A stretch of DNA of 44,878 bases from Caryophanon tenue (GTDB lineage Bacteria > Bacillota > Bacilli > Bacillales_A > Planococcaceae), in the NCBI RefSeq assembly GCF_001700315.1, contig NZ_MASJ01000022.1:1-44878 (forward strand), given 5' to 3'. Shown here one piece after another: positions 1 to 11,307 of this stretch. Under the pieces are notes generated by a model. The model saw only the letters and a program-made list of their open reading frames with translations, had not been told where the DNA came from and did not search any database. The first letter of the stretch is position 1; each line of letters begins with the position of its first letter. Position numbers and translations under genes: made by a program.

Positions 1-44
1 AAAAGCGTCGCCCGAAACGGAGCCAACTCGCCGTTACATGTATA

Positions 45-89
45 TATAAAACAAAGCACCGGCGAATTTACCATTCGCCGATGCTTTGT
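45..89 (-). terminator. Intrinsic terminator after lysS
   Basis: An inverted repeat pairs 51-67 with 73-89 (17 positions, one mismatch) around a 5-nt loop. On the minus strand it is followed by TTTTATATAT. It lies about 40 bp past the lysS stop. Bases 1-44 beyond it hold nothing I recognise. Confidence 0.75.
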
Positions 90-129
90 TCAATTTAGAG
101 GGGGTTTTGTCCCAGCCTCGTTTTCTATA

Positions 130-1647
<1,518 letters not shown>

Positions 1648-1681
1648 TTAAGTTCAGTCCTTAAGCGTTCACAATGTTCTT

Positions 1682-1710
1682 ATTGTACACAATTTTTCAG
1701 TGCATTTCAC
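1682..1710 (-). promoter_or_regulatory. Sigma-A type promoter of lysS
   Basis: On the minus strand GTGAAA (1705-1710) lies 17 bp from TACAAT (1682-1687). The site falls between the dusB terminator and the lysS ribosome binding site. The -35 box matches the consensus at four of six bases. Confidence 0.5.
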
Positions 1711-1751
1711 ATTTTTCGGTTTCTTTCAAAAAGTTTTCGTATTTGACGATG

Positions 1752-1779
1752 AAAAACTACCGCGCAATCGCAGTAGTTT
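1752..1779 (-). terminator. Intrinsic terminator after dusB
   Basis: A stem of 1754-1764 with 1769-1779 (11 positions, one mismatch) has the loop CAAT and a run of five T on the minus strand. It separates the fol-dusB transcript from lysS. Confidence 0.75.
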
Positions 1780-1787
1780 CCATTTTG

Positions 1788-2801
1788 CTATACGACTTCA
1801 ATCATTTCTTCTTCCGCCATGCCGTCTCCGACACTATTAATTAGTGCGCGGAACTCAACCGCTGTTGTCGTTTGGTTAATCGCCGTACGTACTTTCCCGT
1901 TTCCGCGTAACCCTTTTAAATACCATGAAGCGTGTTTGCGCATTTCACGTACCGCTGTCCCTTCACCCTTTAACGCCATTAAACGTTCGAAGTGTAATAA
2001 GCATACGTCCATTTTTTCACGAATCGACGGCTCAGGTTGCAACACACCCGTTTCTAAATAATTTACCGTTTGATAAATCATCCATGGGTTCCCAAGTGCT
2101 GCACGACCAATCATCACGCCATCAGCACCTGTATGCTCTAACATACGTTTTGCATCTTCTGGCGTTTCCACATCGCCATTTGCGATAAACGGAATTGTTA
2201 GCTCACGACTAACATCACGCAAAATATCCCAATTCGCTTTACCTTCATACATTTGTACACGCGTACGCCCATGCATCGCAATCGCAGACGCCCCAGCACG
2301 CTCTGCCGCTAATGCATTTTCAATCGCAAACACATGCTCATCATCCCAGCCAATACGCATTTTACAAGATACAGGTTTATCGACTGCTTCCACAACGGCT
2401 GAAACCATATCGTAAATTTTATTCGGGTCAAGTAACCAACGCGCACCTGCTTCACATTTAATAATTTTGTTTACTGGGCAGCCCATATTAATATCAATAA
2501 TATCGGCATTCGTATATTTATCGACGTATTTCGCCGCTTCAACTAAATTCTCTTTGTCGCCACCAAAAATTTGGAGCGTCATCGGATGCTCGCGCTCGTC
2601 AATATATAGCATATCCATCGTTTTGGCATTGCGAATGTTCAGCGCCTTATCACTAATCATTTCCGCATAAACAAGACCTGCGCCAAATTCCTTAACCGTT
2701 AAACGGAAAGCTGAGTTACATACACCAGCCATTGGTGCTAATACAACGCGGTTATCGAGCGTAATATCTCCAATTTTAAATGGCTTATCATTTTGATACA
2801 T
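1788..2801 (-). CDS. dusB: tRNA-dihydrouridine synthase
   Basis: An FMN-dependent enzyme that reduces specific uridines in the tRNA D-loop to dihydrouridine. It has 337 residues, typical for the family. The TIM-barrel start DNRVVLAPMAGVCN is followed by the catalytic cysteine in NMGCPVNK (Cys108) and by the FMN/phosphate motifs MHGRTR and ANGDV/GVMIGRAALGNPW. The ATG follows a clear AAGGAGG seven bases upstream. It lies 42 bp after folK in the same orientation, so it is probably the last gene of the folP-folB-folK-dusB transcript. This is the B. subtilis order, except that the small regulator gene yazB is absent from the gap. Family assignment is certain; the modified tRNA position is not visible in the sequence. 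Confidence 0.95.
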   Translation of the reverse strand: MYQNDKPFKIGDITLDNRVVLAPMAGVCNSAFRLTVKEFGAGLVYAEMISDKALNIRNAKTMDMLYIDEREHPMTLQIFGGDKENLVEAAKYVDKYTNADIIDINMGCPVNKIIKCEAGARWLLDPNKIYDMVSAVVEAVDKPVSCKMRIGWDDEHVFAIENALAAERAGASAIAMHGRTRVQMYEGKANWDILRDVSRELTIPFIANGDVETPEDAKRMLEHTGADGVMIGRAALGNPWMIYQTVNYLETGVLQPEPSIREKMDVCLLHFERLMALKGEGTAVREMRKHASWYLKGLRGNGKVRTAINQTTTAVEFRALINSVGDGMAEEEMIEVV

Positions 2802-2843
2802 CGTGTATCCTCCTTATTTCATTGCTTCTCACAAAAACGTTCG

Positions 2844-3326
2844 TTACGGTTTATATACTGCAACACCATCTGCGCTAAAATTAAGTGCCTGCGCTTGCTG
2901 ACGCTGTGACTCACTCACATGCTGTAACACATGCGGTGCAATTTCTACTAGCGGCGCTATAACAAAGCTTCGTTCAAACATACGCGGATGTGGTACAAGT
3001 AAACTCTCTGTTTCAATATTTTCGTGATTAAACAACAAAATGTCAAGGTCAATGCTTCGCGGCCCCCAACGATATAAGCGTACACGTCCAAGCTCCTGTT
3101 CAATCTGTTGGCATACGTTTAATAATGCATGCGCCTCTAGCTCCGTTTCTAATGCGACACAAATATTTAAAAATGCAGGTTGATCTGTTACCCCAACCGG
3201 AGCCGTCTCATAAATAGAAGAAACGGCTGTGACATTGACCTCTTTACGTAAAAGCTCCACTGCATACGCTAAGTTTTCTTCACGTTCTCCTAAATTCGTG
3301 CCAATTGATAAATATGCTACATTCAT
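2844..3326 (-). CDS. folK: HPPK (folate pyrophosphokinase)
   Basis: Transfers pyrophosphate from ATP to 6-hydroxymethyl-7,8-dihydropterin, giving the substrate used by FolP. The 160-residue protein begins with the family N-terminus AYLSIGTNLGERE and carries the signature RWGPRSIDLDIL near residues 86-97, followed by the VPHPRMFERSFV segment. The ATG overlaps the folB stop by 4 bp (ATGA), which suggests translational coupling. A GAGGA lies upstream in folB. Three consecutive enzymes of the dihydropteroate branch are encoded here in tandem, which agrees with the assignment. Confidence 0.96.
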   Translation of the reverse strand: MNVAYLSIGTNLGEREENLAYAVELLRKEVNVTAVSSIYETAPVGVTDQPAFLNICVALETELEAHALLNVCQQIEQELGRVRLYRWGPRSIDLDILLFNHENIETESLLVPHPRMFERSFVIAPLVEIAPHVLQHVSESQRQQAQALNFSADGVAVYKP

Positions 3327-3691
3327 ACAAATTGTCCTCGCGTAATTTCAACAGCCACTTCTTTGTAATAGCCTGGGATTGGCGGGTCTGGTTTAATGAT
3401 TTCAACACGACAACCCAATACTTGTCCGTCATAGTCTGTTAAAATGCGCGTTGCCACTGCTTCTGCTACTGCCTCGATTAATTGATACGGCTTGCCTTCA
3501 ATAATTGCTTTACACAATTCATACACACCAACATAGCTAACCGTCTTTGTTAAATCATCTGTTTTGCCAGCTTCCTCGATTTGAACAGCGAGGGATACCG
3601 TCGCACGAAAACGCTGTCCTAATTTTGTTTCTTCGCCTAATACTCCGTGATAGCCATAAAACTGCATATCACGCACGTGAATATAATCCAT
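3323..3691 (-). CDS. folB: Dihydroneopterin aldolase
   Basis: Cleaves 7,8-dihydroneopterin to 6-hydroxymethyl-7,8-dihydropterin and glycolaldehyde. The protein is 122 residues, the usual length. Visible family features are the FYGYHGVLGEE segment with the active-site glutamate and the C-terminal IIKPDPPIPG segment with the catalytic lysine. Its start abuts the folP stop directly (3691/3692), and its Shine-Dalgarno AAGGAG lies inside the last codons of folP. Its stop overlaps folK by 4 bp. This is a tightly coupled folate operon. Confidence 0.95.
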   Translation of the reverse strand: MDYIHVRDMQFYGYHGVLGEETKLGQRFRATVSLAVQIEEAGKTDDLTKTVSYVGVYELCKAIIEGKPYQLIEAVAEAVATRILTDYDGQVLGCRVEIIKPDPPIPGYYKEVAVEITRGQFV

Positions 3692-4567
3692 TTATTTCGC
3701 TCCTTCATGTGTTGGCGGTAGTTCGCCTTCTACAATATATTTCCCCATTAATGCATCAATCATTTTAACAGTACGCGCGACTTCTTTCACATCATGCACA
3801 CGCACTAAATGGCAACCCTTTTGTACACCAAATGCACATGTTGCAGCTGTGCCTTCAACACGCTCGTCTACCGCTACATCTAAAATCGTTCCGATAAAGC
3901 GTTTACGAGATGTCGCAAGTAATACCGGATAGCCGAGTGCGACTAACTCATCTAAACGTTGCATCGTTTCAATGCTTTGCGCTAAATTTTTCATAAAGCC
4001 AATGCCAGGATCAACAAGTATATGCTCGTTCGGAACACCTGCTTGCTGTGCAATAGTAATGCTTTCTTCAATATCTGCTAAAAAATCACGCCAATAAGAA
4101 ACATACGGCTCTGTACGATTATGCATCAAAATAATTGGCACGTTGTATGTCGCCGCAACACTCGCCATACGTGGGTCCGCCTTCGCTCCCCAAATATCAT
4201 TAATCATATGGGCACCTGCTTGAATCGCCGCTTCTGCTACATGTGATTTATACGTATCTACTGACACAATAATACCTGGTATTTCAGCGATAAGACGTTG
4301 AATAACCGGTGTGATGCGCGCGATTTCCTCATCGTCTGTAATGCGTGTATACCCAGGTCGTGTCGATTCTCCGCCGACATCAATAATTTTTGCACCGTCC
4401 GCAACCATTTGCTTCGCACGTGCTACCGCTTGTTCGACCTCTTGAAATAAGCCACCGTCTGAAAAAGAATCCGGCGTCACATTTAAAATGCCCATCACAA
4501 ACGTTTCTTTCGTAAAATCAAGTGTTGTGCCATTAATAATTAATGGCTCTTGCTGATATTGTAACAC
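3692..4567 (-). CDS. folP: Dihydropteroate synthase
   Basis: Condenses p-aminobenzoate with 6-hydroxymethyl-dihydropterin pyrophosphate to form dihydropteroate; this is the sulfonamide target. The 291-residue TIM-barrel protein shows GILNVTPDSFSDGG (26-39), DVGGESTRPG, VDTYKSHVAEAA, DPGIGF and SRKRFIG. No ATG lies before the first conserved motif; the start is the GTG at 4567, with AGGT sequences upstream. In B. subtilis the homologue sul follows pabB-pabA-pabC, but here cysK and its terminator come directly upstream. So p-aminobenzoate must be made from genes elsewhere or imported. Function is certain. Confidence 0.96.
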   Translation of the reverse strand: MLQYQQEPLIINGTTLDFTKETFVMGILNVTPDSFSDGGLFQEVEQAVARAKQMVADGAKIIDVGGESTRPGYTRITDDEEIARITPVIQRLIAEIPGIIVSVDTYKSHVAEAAIQAGAHMINDIWGAKADPRMASVAATYNVPIILMHNRTEPYVSYWRDFLADIEESITIAQQAGVPNEHILVDPGIGFMKNLAQSIETMQRLDELVALGYPVLLATSRKRFIGTILDVAVDERVEGTAATCAFGVQKGCHLVRVHDVKEVARTVKMIDALMGKYIVEGELPPTHEGAK

Positions 4568-4596
4568 TAGTCTACTACCTACCTTCTCTTGATCAT

Positions 4597-4658
4597 TTCG
4601 GCAAAAACAGCCGAATCGTATGTATAGGCATCATACCATATGTACAGTAGACGGTATG
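4597..4658 (-). promoter_or_regulatory. Inverted repeats in the folP leader
   Basis: Two inverted repeats lie in the 178-bp gap upstream of folP. TTCGGC (4597-4602) pairs with GCCGAA (4610-4615), and CATACC (4632-4637) with GGTATG (4653-4658). No U-run follows the first, so it is not a standard terminator. A TATGAT lies near the second without a convincing -35 box. The function is unknown. Confidence 0.3.
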
Positions 4659-4692
4659 ACATACTTTTACTTTGCACGTTTATTTGACACAC

Positions 4693-4730
4693 AAAAAGGA
4701 CTTGCCTAAGCACAATGCTCAGACAAGCCC
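4693..4730 (-). terminator. Intrinsic terminator after cysK
   Basis: A stem of 4698-4712 with 4716-4730 (15 positions, three of them G-U capable) is followed by five T on the minus strand. It lies 15 bp past the cysK stop. Confidence 0.8.
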
Positions 4731-4745
4731 TTATCATGATTTAAA

Positions 4746-5675
4746 TTAGTCTTCAAATTGGTAAAGAGGTGTTGATAAGTAACGTTCACCATTCGATGGT
4801 ACGATTGCTAAAACGTTTGAACCTTTACCTAATTTTTTCGCTGTTTCAATCGCTGCGTGAATCGCTGCACCAGAAGAAATACCAACTAAAATACCTTCTT
4901 CACGAGCAACACGGCGCGCTACGTCGAATGCTGTTTCATTATCTACCGGGAAAATTGATGTATAAACTGTTGTGTCTAATACATCTGGCACGAAACCTGC
5001 GCCAATCCCTTGAATTTTATGTGGACCAGGGTTACCACCAGAAAGTACTGGAGAATCCTTTGGCTCAACTGCTACAATTTCAATGTTCGGATATTTTTCT
5101 TTTAACACTTCACCCGCACCTGTAATTGTACCACCTGTGCCGATACCCGCTACGAATGCATCTAATTGTAAACCGTCAAATGCAGCGACGATTTCAGGAC
5201 CAGTTGTTACACGGTGAATTTCAGCGTTTGCTGGGTTTTTAAATTGTTGTGGTAATAAGTAGCCATGCTCGTTTGATAATTGCTCAGCTTTTGCAATAGC
5301 ACCTTTCATACCTTCTGGACCAGGTGTTAATACTAACTCTGCTCCGTATGCACGTAAAAGGTTACGACGCTCTAAAGACATTGTTTCAGGCATTACTAAA
5401 ATTGCTTTATAGCCTTTTGCTGCTGCAATCATCGCTAAGCCGATACCTGTGTTACCAGAAGTTGGCTCGATAATTGTGCCACCTGGTTGTAATGTACCGT
5501 CTTTTTCTGCTGCTTCAATCATCGCTAATGCTAAACGATCTTTTACAGAAGAACCTGGGTTAAAGAACTCAAGCTTTACGTAAACTGTTCCTTCATTTTC
5601 ACCTGTTGCGTGATTTAATTTCACGATTGGTGTTTGTCCCACTAAATCTGCTACTGAATTTGCTAATTTACTCAT
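4746..5675 (-). CDS. cysK: Cysteine synthase (O-acetylserine sulfhydrylase)
   Basis: A PLP enzyme that makes cysteine from O-acetylserine and sulfide. The 309-residue protein has the PLP lysine in NPGSSVKDR (Lys45), the substrate loop TSGNTG (72-77), the phosphate-binding GTGGTITG segment and the C-terminal GISSGAA. The length and the lack of extra domains fit CysK rather than cystathionine beta-synthase. The ATG follows TTAGGAG. The gene is monocistronic, with a strong own promoter carrying an internal palindrome and its own terminator. This suggests regulation by sulfur status, as for B. subtilis cysK, although the regulator cannot be named from the sequence. Confidence 0.96.
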   Translation of the reverse strand: MSKLANSVADLVGQTPIVKLNHATGENEGTVYVKLEFFNPGSSVKDRLALAMIEAAEKDGTLQPGGTIIEPTSGNTGIGLAMIAAAKGYKAILVMPETMSLERRNLLRAYGAELVLTPGPEGMKGAIAKAEQLSNEHGYLLPQQFKNPANAEIHRVTTGPEIVAAFDGLQLDAFVAGIGTGGTITGAGEVLKEKYPNIEIVAVEPKDSPVLSGGNPGPHKIQGIGAGFVPDVLDTTVYTSIFPVDNETAFDVARRVAREEGILVGISSGAAIHAAIETAKKLGKGSNVLAIVPSNGERYLSTPLYQFED

Positions 5676-5726
5676 CTGTTATCGTCACTCCTAATTCCTA
5701 GTTTGCTTGTAGGTTTTGTTGTACTT

Positions 5727-5755
5727 AGTGTACCAATTACATTATGTAATGTCAA
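5727..5755 (-). promoter_or_regulatory. Promoter and palindromic operator of cysK
   Basis: On the minus strand TTGACA (5750-5755) lies 17 bp from TACACT (5727-5732). The spacer carries the palindrome ATTACAT-N-ATGTAAT (5736-5750), seven perfect pairs about one centre base and touching the -35 box. A repressor bound there would block RNA polymerase. CymR, the cysteine regulator of cysK in B. subtilis, is a candidate by inference only. Confidence 0.65.
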
Positions 5756-5779
5756 TCGTAATTTTCTGTAAATTTAAGA

Positions 5780-5827
5780 AATTTAAGAATTAGTGGAAAA
5801 GCCATCTAACTAGACAGCTTCTCCACT
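5780..5827 (-). terminator. Probable terminator after the foldase gene
   Basis: A stem of AGTGGAAAAGC (5792-5802) with GCTTCTCCACT (5817-5827) contains one G-U position and an inner TCTA/TAGA. The following minus-strand sequence is AT-rich but lacks a clean T-run, so efficiency is uncertain. Confidence 0.5.
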
Positions 5828-5840
5828 TCAAAAAAGACGA

Positions 5841-6794
5841 TTATTCTCCGTAAAACCATGTCGCATCAAACTCTTCCCAAAATGTTTCAGGATAAACAGA
5901 CATCGGTAATTGCTCTAGCGCTAATATACGCATAATCTGTTGTTTTACTTGCTCAAATTCAAATGAACGACCTTCTTGTACTTCATCAACTTGAATGACC
6001 GCATATGTGCCATCTTGTAAGGCAAACACTTCACTTATTTCACCTTCGTTTACATGCTGTGCCGCTTCCAGAATCGCTGGGTCTTGATTTTCTACATTTT
6101 CCGTTATATAACCTAAGTCACCGTCTAATGTAGCCGATACACGGTCAATTGAACGTTCACGCGCTAATACGCCAAACTCTGAGCCATTTGAAAGTTCTTT
6201 GACCACCGCTTCTGCATCGTCTGCCGTTTCCGAAACAATGATACTTGTACGATAAGCAGCTGGCACATTATATACGGATTCATTTTCCTCATAATATGTT
6301 TGCGCCGCCGCCTCTTCAATAACAACATCATATGTTAGCACCTTTTCTAAAATAAGCTGTGTTCGCACATAAGCGCGTAGCTCTTTTTCAGAGAGTGCCT
6401 GCATCGTTTCATCAGTCGCATCCTTTACAGAACGCATTAATGCTAACTCTAAATCAACTTCTTCATCAGTCGTTTCAATGCCGAACTCTTCAGCTGCTTG
6501 TAGCATTACTTTTTCATTCACTAATGTTTGTAAAACTTCTTTACCATAACGTTGTTCCATCGCTGTTAGCCACTCTTGGCGTGTAATATCTTCTTTCCCT
6601 ATTGTTGCAACAGCCTCATTATTTGTTGCTGTTTCTTCAGCACCACCTAGGGCGATGAGCCAAGCAACAAACCAAATAATATTACCTACTAATAAAACAC
6701 CAATAATTGTTAATGCCGGTTTTGCTTTCATGCGTAATTCAGATAATGTCTTTTTCGGTGATTTTGTGCCGCTTTGTTGCGAACGATTAGCCAT
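5841..6794 (-). CDS. Membrane-anchored PrsA/SurA-like foldase
   Basis: A probable peptidyl-prolyl cis-trans isomerase acting outside the membrane on secreted proteins, equivalent in position to B. subtilis yacD. Of its 317 residues, the first 26 are basic and cytoplasmic. One transmembrane segment (about 27-50, [20 protein letters not shown]) follows, then a SurA-type N-terminal chaperone region ([32 protein letters not shown]). A parvulin-like region at about 175-280 contains LARERSIDR and GDLGYI. There is no lipobox cysteine, unlike PrsA, so it is anchored by its helix. The start overlaps the hslO stop by 8 bp, and the nearest Shine-Dalgarno is weak and distant, so coupled translation is likely. 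Isomerase activity is inferred from family similarity. Confidence 0.8.
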   Translation of the reverse strand: MANRSQQSGTKSPKKTLSELRMKAKPALTIIGVLLVGNIIWFVAWLIALGGAEETATNNEAVATIGKEDITRQEWLTAMEQRYGKEVLQTLVNEKVMLQAAEEFGIETTDEEVDLELALMRSVKDATDETMQALSEKELRAYVRTQLILEKVLTYDVVIEEAAAQTYYEENESVYNVPAAYRTSIIVSETADDAEAVVKELSNGSEFGVLARERSIDRVSATLDGDLGYITENVENQDPAILEAAQHVNEGEISEVFALQDGTYAVIQVDEVQEGRSFEFEQVKQQIMRILALEQLPMSVYPETFWEEFDATWFYGE

Positions 6795-7671
6795 TAATTT
6801 CGCAAATTAATCCTACTAATTCTTGCTCCGAGAATAAATACTTCTCTTCACAGAAATGACAATGCGCTTCCGCTTGTCCATCTTCATCAATCATCGCTTG
6901 AATTTCTCCAACACCTAAACCGATAATAGCTGCACCGAAACGCTCTTTAGAACATTGACATTGGAACTGAATTGGCATTGTACTTAAGACATCTAGTTGA
7001 CCTTCTTCGCCTAACACCGCTTCTAAAATTTGCTCCGGTGTATAGCCTTTTTCAATCATTTTTGATACTGGCTCAATTGTAGATAATTGTTGTTCAATCG
7101 CTGTAATCGTTTCTTCTGAACAACCAGGCATTAATTGTAGAATAAACCCGCCTGCCGCTAAAATTGTATTATCTGGGTTTACAAGTACACCTAAACCTAC
7201 TGATGACGGCACCTGTTCAGATGTTGCGAAGTAATACGTGAAGTCTTCAGCAATTTCACCTGAAACGATTGGTGTTTGTCCTGAGAACATATCACGTAAA
7301 CCTAAATCTTTTACAACTGTTAATGCACCTTCTGTCCCTACAACACGACGTACATCTAATTTCCCTTGCTCATTTAATTCAAAGTGAACGTGTGGATTTG
7401 TCACGTAACCACGTACATCACCTTTAGCATTTGCGTCAATAATGATTGGACCCGCTGGACCGTTCCCTTCAATTTTAATCGTAATTTTGTCGTCACCTTT
7501 TAACATTGCACCCATCATAACAGTCGCTGTCATTGAACGACCTAATGCTGCTGAAACGATTGGCCATGTGTTATGACGACGTTGTGCTTCTCCTACTGTT
7601 TCAGTTGAACGTACTGCAAAAACACGTACTTCTCCACCAAAACCAATACCTCGTACTAAATAATCTGTCAT
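6787..7671 (-). CDS. hslO: Hsp33 redox-regulated chaperone
   Basis: A cytoplasmic holdase activated by oxidation. Reduced Hsp33 binds zinc through four cysteines and releases it when oxidised. The 294-residue protein has the typical N-terminal domain ([17 protein letters not shown]) and the C-terminal zinc site as Cys238-x-Cys240 and Cys271-x2-Cys274. An additional Cys184 (MPGCSEE) is also common in the family. The ATG at 7671 is preceded by AGAGGATT. It is followed with overlap by the foldase gene, so the two chaperones are probably co-expressed. The distance to coaX is 74 bp, with no clear terminator between. Confidence 0.96.
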   Translation of the reverse strand: MTDYLVRGIGFGGEVRVFAVRSTETVGEAQRRHNTWPIVSAALGRSMTATVMMGAMLKGDDKITIKIEGNGPAGPIIIDANAKGDVRGYVTNPHVHFELNEQGKLDVRRVVGTEGALTVVKDLGLRDMFSGQTPIVSGEIAEDFTYYFATSEQVPSSVGLGVLVNPDNTILAAGGFILQLMPGCSEETITAIEQQLSTIEPVSKMIEKGYTPEQILEAVLGEEGQLDVLSTMPIQFQCQCSKERFGAAIIGLGVGEIQAMIDEDGQAEAHCHFCEEKYLFSEQELVGLICEING

Positions 7672-7745
7672 AGTGTTTAATCCTCTTTTCTTTATTTCCT
7701 GTATAAATCATAATACATAACGTTTTTCGATAAAAGAAATATTAC

Positions 7746-8516
7746 TCAAGGGCGGTTACGCTTATAAATTGTATACAAGCCTTTGAGCGTTAAATCAGCT
7801 TCTACAACGTCAATCGCCGTTGTGGCATCCGCTAATAACGACGCCATACTCCCCGTCGCAATAACAAGTGGCTCTTGTTCACTTTGCGCTTTCATCCGAT
7901 TGACGATTCCTTCAACTTGCCCAATCCAACCAAAAATAATACCAGACTGCATCGCATGAACGGTATTGCGTCCGATAACGTTTGGTGGTACTGCTACTTC
8001 GATACGCGGAAGCTTTGATGCGCGTTCATAAAGAGCTTCTGTCGACACATGTAAACCTGGAGCAATTGCGCCCCCTAAATATTCGCCGCGTTCATTTAAA
8101 TAGCAATACGTCGTCGCTGTGCCAAAATCAACAATAATTAATGGACGGTTTGGGTATTGCTGTAATGCACCAATTGCATTCACAATACGGTCTGAACCAA
8201 CTTCACGCTGATTTTCATATTTAATATTTAAACCTGTTTTCACGCCCGGCCCAACAATGAGTGGCTTTTGTTGAAAATACGTCACGCACATCATTTCCAT
8301 CACGTACATCATAGACGGCACAACCGAGCTCATAATGATCCCTGTAACATCGGTAAAGGATAACTGTTCAAAATCAAAAAAACTTTTCAACTGCATCGCA
8401 TATTCATCTGCTGTTTTTTTCTGTACCGTTTCCATTGACCATTTACGGTGGAGCTGACCATTTATAAATACTCCTGATACAATATGCGAATTGCCAATAT
8501 CCATTGTTAAAATCAA
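7746..8516 (-). CDS. coaX: Type III pantothenate kinase
   Basis: Phosphorylates pantothenate in the first step of coenzyme A synthesis. The family is insensitive to CoA feedback and needs a monovalent cation. The ASKHA-fold motifs are visible: [12 protein letters not shown] at the start, GADRI-like [20 protein letters not shown], the GGAIAPG loop and TLKGL near the end. The in-frame GTG at 8525 overlaps the Shine-Dalgarno AAAGGGAG (8525-8532). The TTG at 8516 is spaced 8 nt from it and gives MILTMDIGN, matching the family N-terminus, so the protein has 256 residues. It lies between ftsH and hslO as in B. subtilis. Confidence 0.95.
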   Translation of the reverse strand: MILTMDIGNSHIVSGVFINGQLHRKWSMETVQKKTADEYAMQLKSFFDFEQLSFTDVTGIIMSSVVPSMMYVMEMMCVTYFQQKPLIVGPGVKTGLNIKYENQREVGSDRIVNAIGALQQYPNRPLIIVDFGTATTYCYLNERGEYLGGAIAPGLHVSTEALYERASKLPRIEVAVPPNVIGRNTVHAMQSGIIFGWIGQVEGIVNRMKAQSEQEPLVIATGSMASLLADATTAIDVVEADLTLKGLYTIYKRNRP

Positions 8517-8543
8517 CTGAGACACTCCCTTTACATATCGTCA

Positions 8544-8576
8544 TAAAGAAAGCTGCCCAAGCAAAGCTTGGACAGC
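8544..8576 (-). terminator. Intrinsic terminator after ftsH
   Basis: GCTGCCCAAGC (8552-8562) pairs with GCTTGGACAGC (8566-8576) around AAA. On the minus strand TTTCTTTA follows. It separates ftsH from coaX. Confidence 0.75.
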
Positions 8577-8590
8577 CACCTTACGCCTTA

Positions 8591-10606
8591 TTAGCGTTTT
8601 TCATTCATATCACCGAAATGGTCATCTGAACCGCCTTCTTTTGGAAGGTCTTGTGTTGATACATCTGCATCACCCGTTACACGTTTTTCTAATGAAGGTG
8701 TTCCCGCAGTTTCAATCGACGCTTCCGTTGATTGTGTGTCTGTTGGCTTCGCTAGCTGTGGTGTTTTCGAGCGATCTGGTAATGTACCATGATCACGAAG
8801 ATGCTCAATTTGCTCTGCATCTAACGTTTCAATATCTAACAGCGTTGTGGCGATTAAGTTTAATAGCTCACGTTTTTCTGTCAGAATTTGTTTTGTACGC
8901 TCATATTGCTCAACAATGATTGCTTGCATTTCTTTGTCGATTTCATAAGCGATTGAATCAGAGTAGTTTTGCTCTGAATTAAAGTCACGTCCTAAGAATA
9001 CATTGCCACCTGAGTTTGCCCCGAATTGCATTGGTCCAAGCTTATCGCTCATCCCGTACTCTGTTACCATTGAACGCGCAATACCTGTTGCACGTTGGAA
9101 GTCATTATGTGCACCTGTAGATACTTCGCCAAAGACGATATCTTCTGCTACACGACCACCAAGTAAACCGGCAATCTTATCTAGTAACTCCGGCTTTGTC
9201 ATGAAGTAACGGTCTTCTTTTGGAAGCATTACTGCATAACCACCAGCTTGTCCACGTGGAACAATTGTTACTTTGTGAACTTTTTCAGCTTGGTCAAGTG
9301 TTAAACCAACAACTACGTGACCGGCTTCATGGAATGCAACAATGTTACGTTCCTTTTCAGAAATAACACGGCTTGATTTCGCTGGACCTGCAATAACACG
9401 GTCTGTTGCTTCATCAATATCAGTCATATCAATCATTTTTTTGCTACGACGTGCAGCAACAAGTGCCGCTTCGTTTAATAAGTTTTCTAAGTCTGCACCT
9501 GAGAAACCTGGTGTACGCTGTGCAATAGCCTTTAAGTCAACAGTATCTGCTAACGGCTTGTTACGTGCGTGTACTTTAAGTACTGCTTCACGACCTTTTA
9601 CATCTGGACGACCAACCGTAATCTGACGGTCAAAACGACCTGGACGTAATAAGGCAGGGTCTAAAATATCTGGGCGGTTTGTCGCAGCGACGATAATAAT
9701 ACCTTCGTTGGCACCGAAACCATCCATTTCAACTAGTAATTGGTTTAATGTTTGTTCACGCTCATCGTGACCGCCACCTAAACCAGCACCACGTTGACGA
9801 CCTACTGCATCAATTTCATCAATGAAAATGATACATGGTGCGTTTTTCTTCGCGTTTTCGAATAAATCACGTACACGAGAAGCCCCGACACCGACGAACA
9901 TTTCTACGAAGTCAGAACCTGAAATCGAGAAGAATGGTACGCCTGCTTCACCTGCTACTGCACGAGCAAGTAACGTTTTACCAGTACCCGGAGGACCAAC
10001 AAGTAAAATACCTTTTGGAATACGTGCACCGATTTCTGTAAATTTACGGTGATCCTTTAAGAAATCAACAACTTCAACTAGCTCTTGCTTCTCTTCATCA
10101 GCACCCGCTACATCGTCAAAACGTACTTTTTTCTTTTGGTCATCGTATAATTTCGCCTTACTTTTACCGAAGTTCATTACTCGGTTACCGCCACCTTGTG
10201 ACTGGCTTAGTAAGAAGAAGAATAACACAATAATAATAATGAATGGCATAATACCCGTGAAGAAAGTAATCCAGCCACTTGTTTCAGGTGCTGGCACGAA
10301 GTTAATCGTTGCACTTTCTGCTTCTGCTTCATCAATACGTGTCATTAATGATTGATTATCGCGTGGAAGGTTTGCAATAAATGTTTCGCCTTCTTCTGCG
10401 CCATCTAGTTTACCCGTAACAATGTATACCGATTGATCCGGTTGAATAGTCGCTTCAGCGATATCCCCATTGTCTAAGGCTTCTAGAAATTCATGATACG
10501 ACAACTCTTCAGTTGGCGTTCCGTTCCCATTGAACGTACCAAAAATACCGATAATCACTAAGAAAATTAGTAAATAAAATATGGTATATCGAAAGATTCG
10601 ATTCAT
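8591..10606 (-). CDS. ftsH: ATP-dependent zinc metalloprotease FtsH
   Basis: A hexameric membrane AAA+ protease that degrades damaged and regulatory proteins. With the start at 10606 it has 671 residues: TM1 at about 6-25, an extracytoplasmic domain, TM2 at about 111-133, Walker A GPPGTGKT (204-211), Walker B FIDEID (261-266), the second region of homology, the zinc-binding HEAGH (426-430), and Asp502 as the third ligand. The C-terminal tail after about 610 is acidic and polar, as in other Bacillales. An in-frame GTG five codons upstream lies in the Shine-Dalgarno AGGAGG itself, so I took the ATG at 10606 (N-terminus [11 protein letters not shown], as in B. subtilis). It probably shares a transcript with tilS and hpt. 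Confidence 0.98.
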   Translation of the reverse strand: MNRIFRYTIFYLLIFLVIIGIFGTFNGNGTPTEELSYHEFLEALDNGDIAEATIQPDQSVYIVTGKLDGAEEGETFIANLPRDNQSLMTRIDEAEAESATINFVPAPETSGWITFFTGIMPFIIIIVLFFFLLSQSQGGGNRVMNFGKSKAKLYDDQKKKVRFDDVAGADEEKQELVEVVDFLKDHRKFTEIGARIPKGILLVGPPGTGKTLLARAVAGEAGVPFFSISGSDFVEMFVGVGASRVRDLFENAKKNAPCIIFIDEIDAVGRQRGAGLGGGHDEREQTLNQLLVEMDGFGANEGIIIVAATNRPDILDPALLRPGRFDRQITVGRPDVKGREAVLKVHARNKPLADTVDLKAIAQRTPGFSGADLENLLNEAALVAARRSKKMIDMTDIDEATDRVIAGPAKSSRVISEKERNIVAFHEAGHVVVGLTLDQAEKVHKVTIVPRGQAGGYAVMLPKEDRYFMTKPELLDKIAGLLGGRVAEDIVFGEVSTGAHNDFQRATGIARSMVTEYGMSDKLGPMQFGANSGGNVFLGRDFNSEQNYSDSIAYEIDKEMQAIIVEQYERTKQILTEKRELLNLIATTLLDIETLDAEQIEHLRDHGTLPDRSKTPQLAKPTDTQSTEASIETAGTPSLEKRVTGDADVSTQDLPKEGGSDDHFGDMNEKR

Positions 10607-10731
10607 CCCTAGCCTCCTCACAACATTACAGAAAAATTATAACTAAAATACTAACACATTGGCGTTTCTTCATACAATTAAAAGCCCTAGCAAATTATAG
10701 AAATTCATAAATGCGTGTGCACATTACTTCT

Positions 10732-11274
10732 TTAGAATGAATAAACTTCAGGTTTTAAAATACCAATGTACGGTAAGTTACGATATTTTTCTGCGTAATC
10801 TAAACCATAGCCTACTACGAAGCCATCTGGAACTTGGAAACCTACATAGTCAGCGTTTAACTCAACACGGCGACCTGATGGCTTGTCTAATAATGTAACA
10901 ATTTTAATTGATTTTGCTTTACGGTGTTTAAATAGCTCCACTAAGTAGCTAAGTGTTAAACCACTATCAATAATATCTTCAATAATTAAAATATCGCGGC
11001 CTTCAATACTTGTATTTAAGTCTTTTAAAATCTTCACTTCACCTGAAGATACAGTCGCATTGCCATAGCTTGATACATCCATAAAGTCTAGCTCTACGTA
11101 CGAATCAAAACGTTTCATTAAATCTGTCATGAATGGCATTGCACCTTTTAGAACACCAATTGCTAATGGGAACTTTTCATTGTAGTCCTCCGTTAATGTA
11201 GCGCCTAATTCTGCAATACGTGCTTGCAGCTGCTCTTCTGTAATCATAATTTTTTCAATATCCTGCTGAATCAT
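10732..11274 (-). CDS. hpt: Hypoxanthine phosphoribosyltransferase
   Basis: Salvages hypoxanthine and guanine to IMP and GMP using PRPP. The protein has 180 residues. The PRPP-binding motif [13 protein letters not shown], the flexible-loop segment DFMDVSSYG, and the purine-contacting VGYGLDYAE are clear. Two ATG codons are in tandem; the one at 11274 is 8 nt from GAGGAGG and the one at 11277 only 5 nt, so I chose 11274. It lies between tilS and ftsH, the order conserved in Bacillales, 30 bp after tilS. In B. subtilis the HprT and TilS proteins also act together on ftsH expression; whether that holds here is unknown. Confidence 0.96.
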   Translation of the reverse strand: MIQQDIEKIMITEEQLQARIAELGATLTEDYNEKFPLAIGVLKGAMPFMTDLMKRFDSYVELDFMDVSSYGNATVSSGEVKILKDLNTSIEGRDILIIEDIIDSGLTLSYLVELFKHRKAKSIKIVTLLDKPSGRRVELNADYVGFQVPDGFVVGYGLDYAEKYRNLPYIGILKPEVYSF

Positions 11275-11307
11275 CATTGATTCCTCCTCAAATACATTTC
11301 ACCATTA

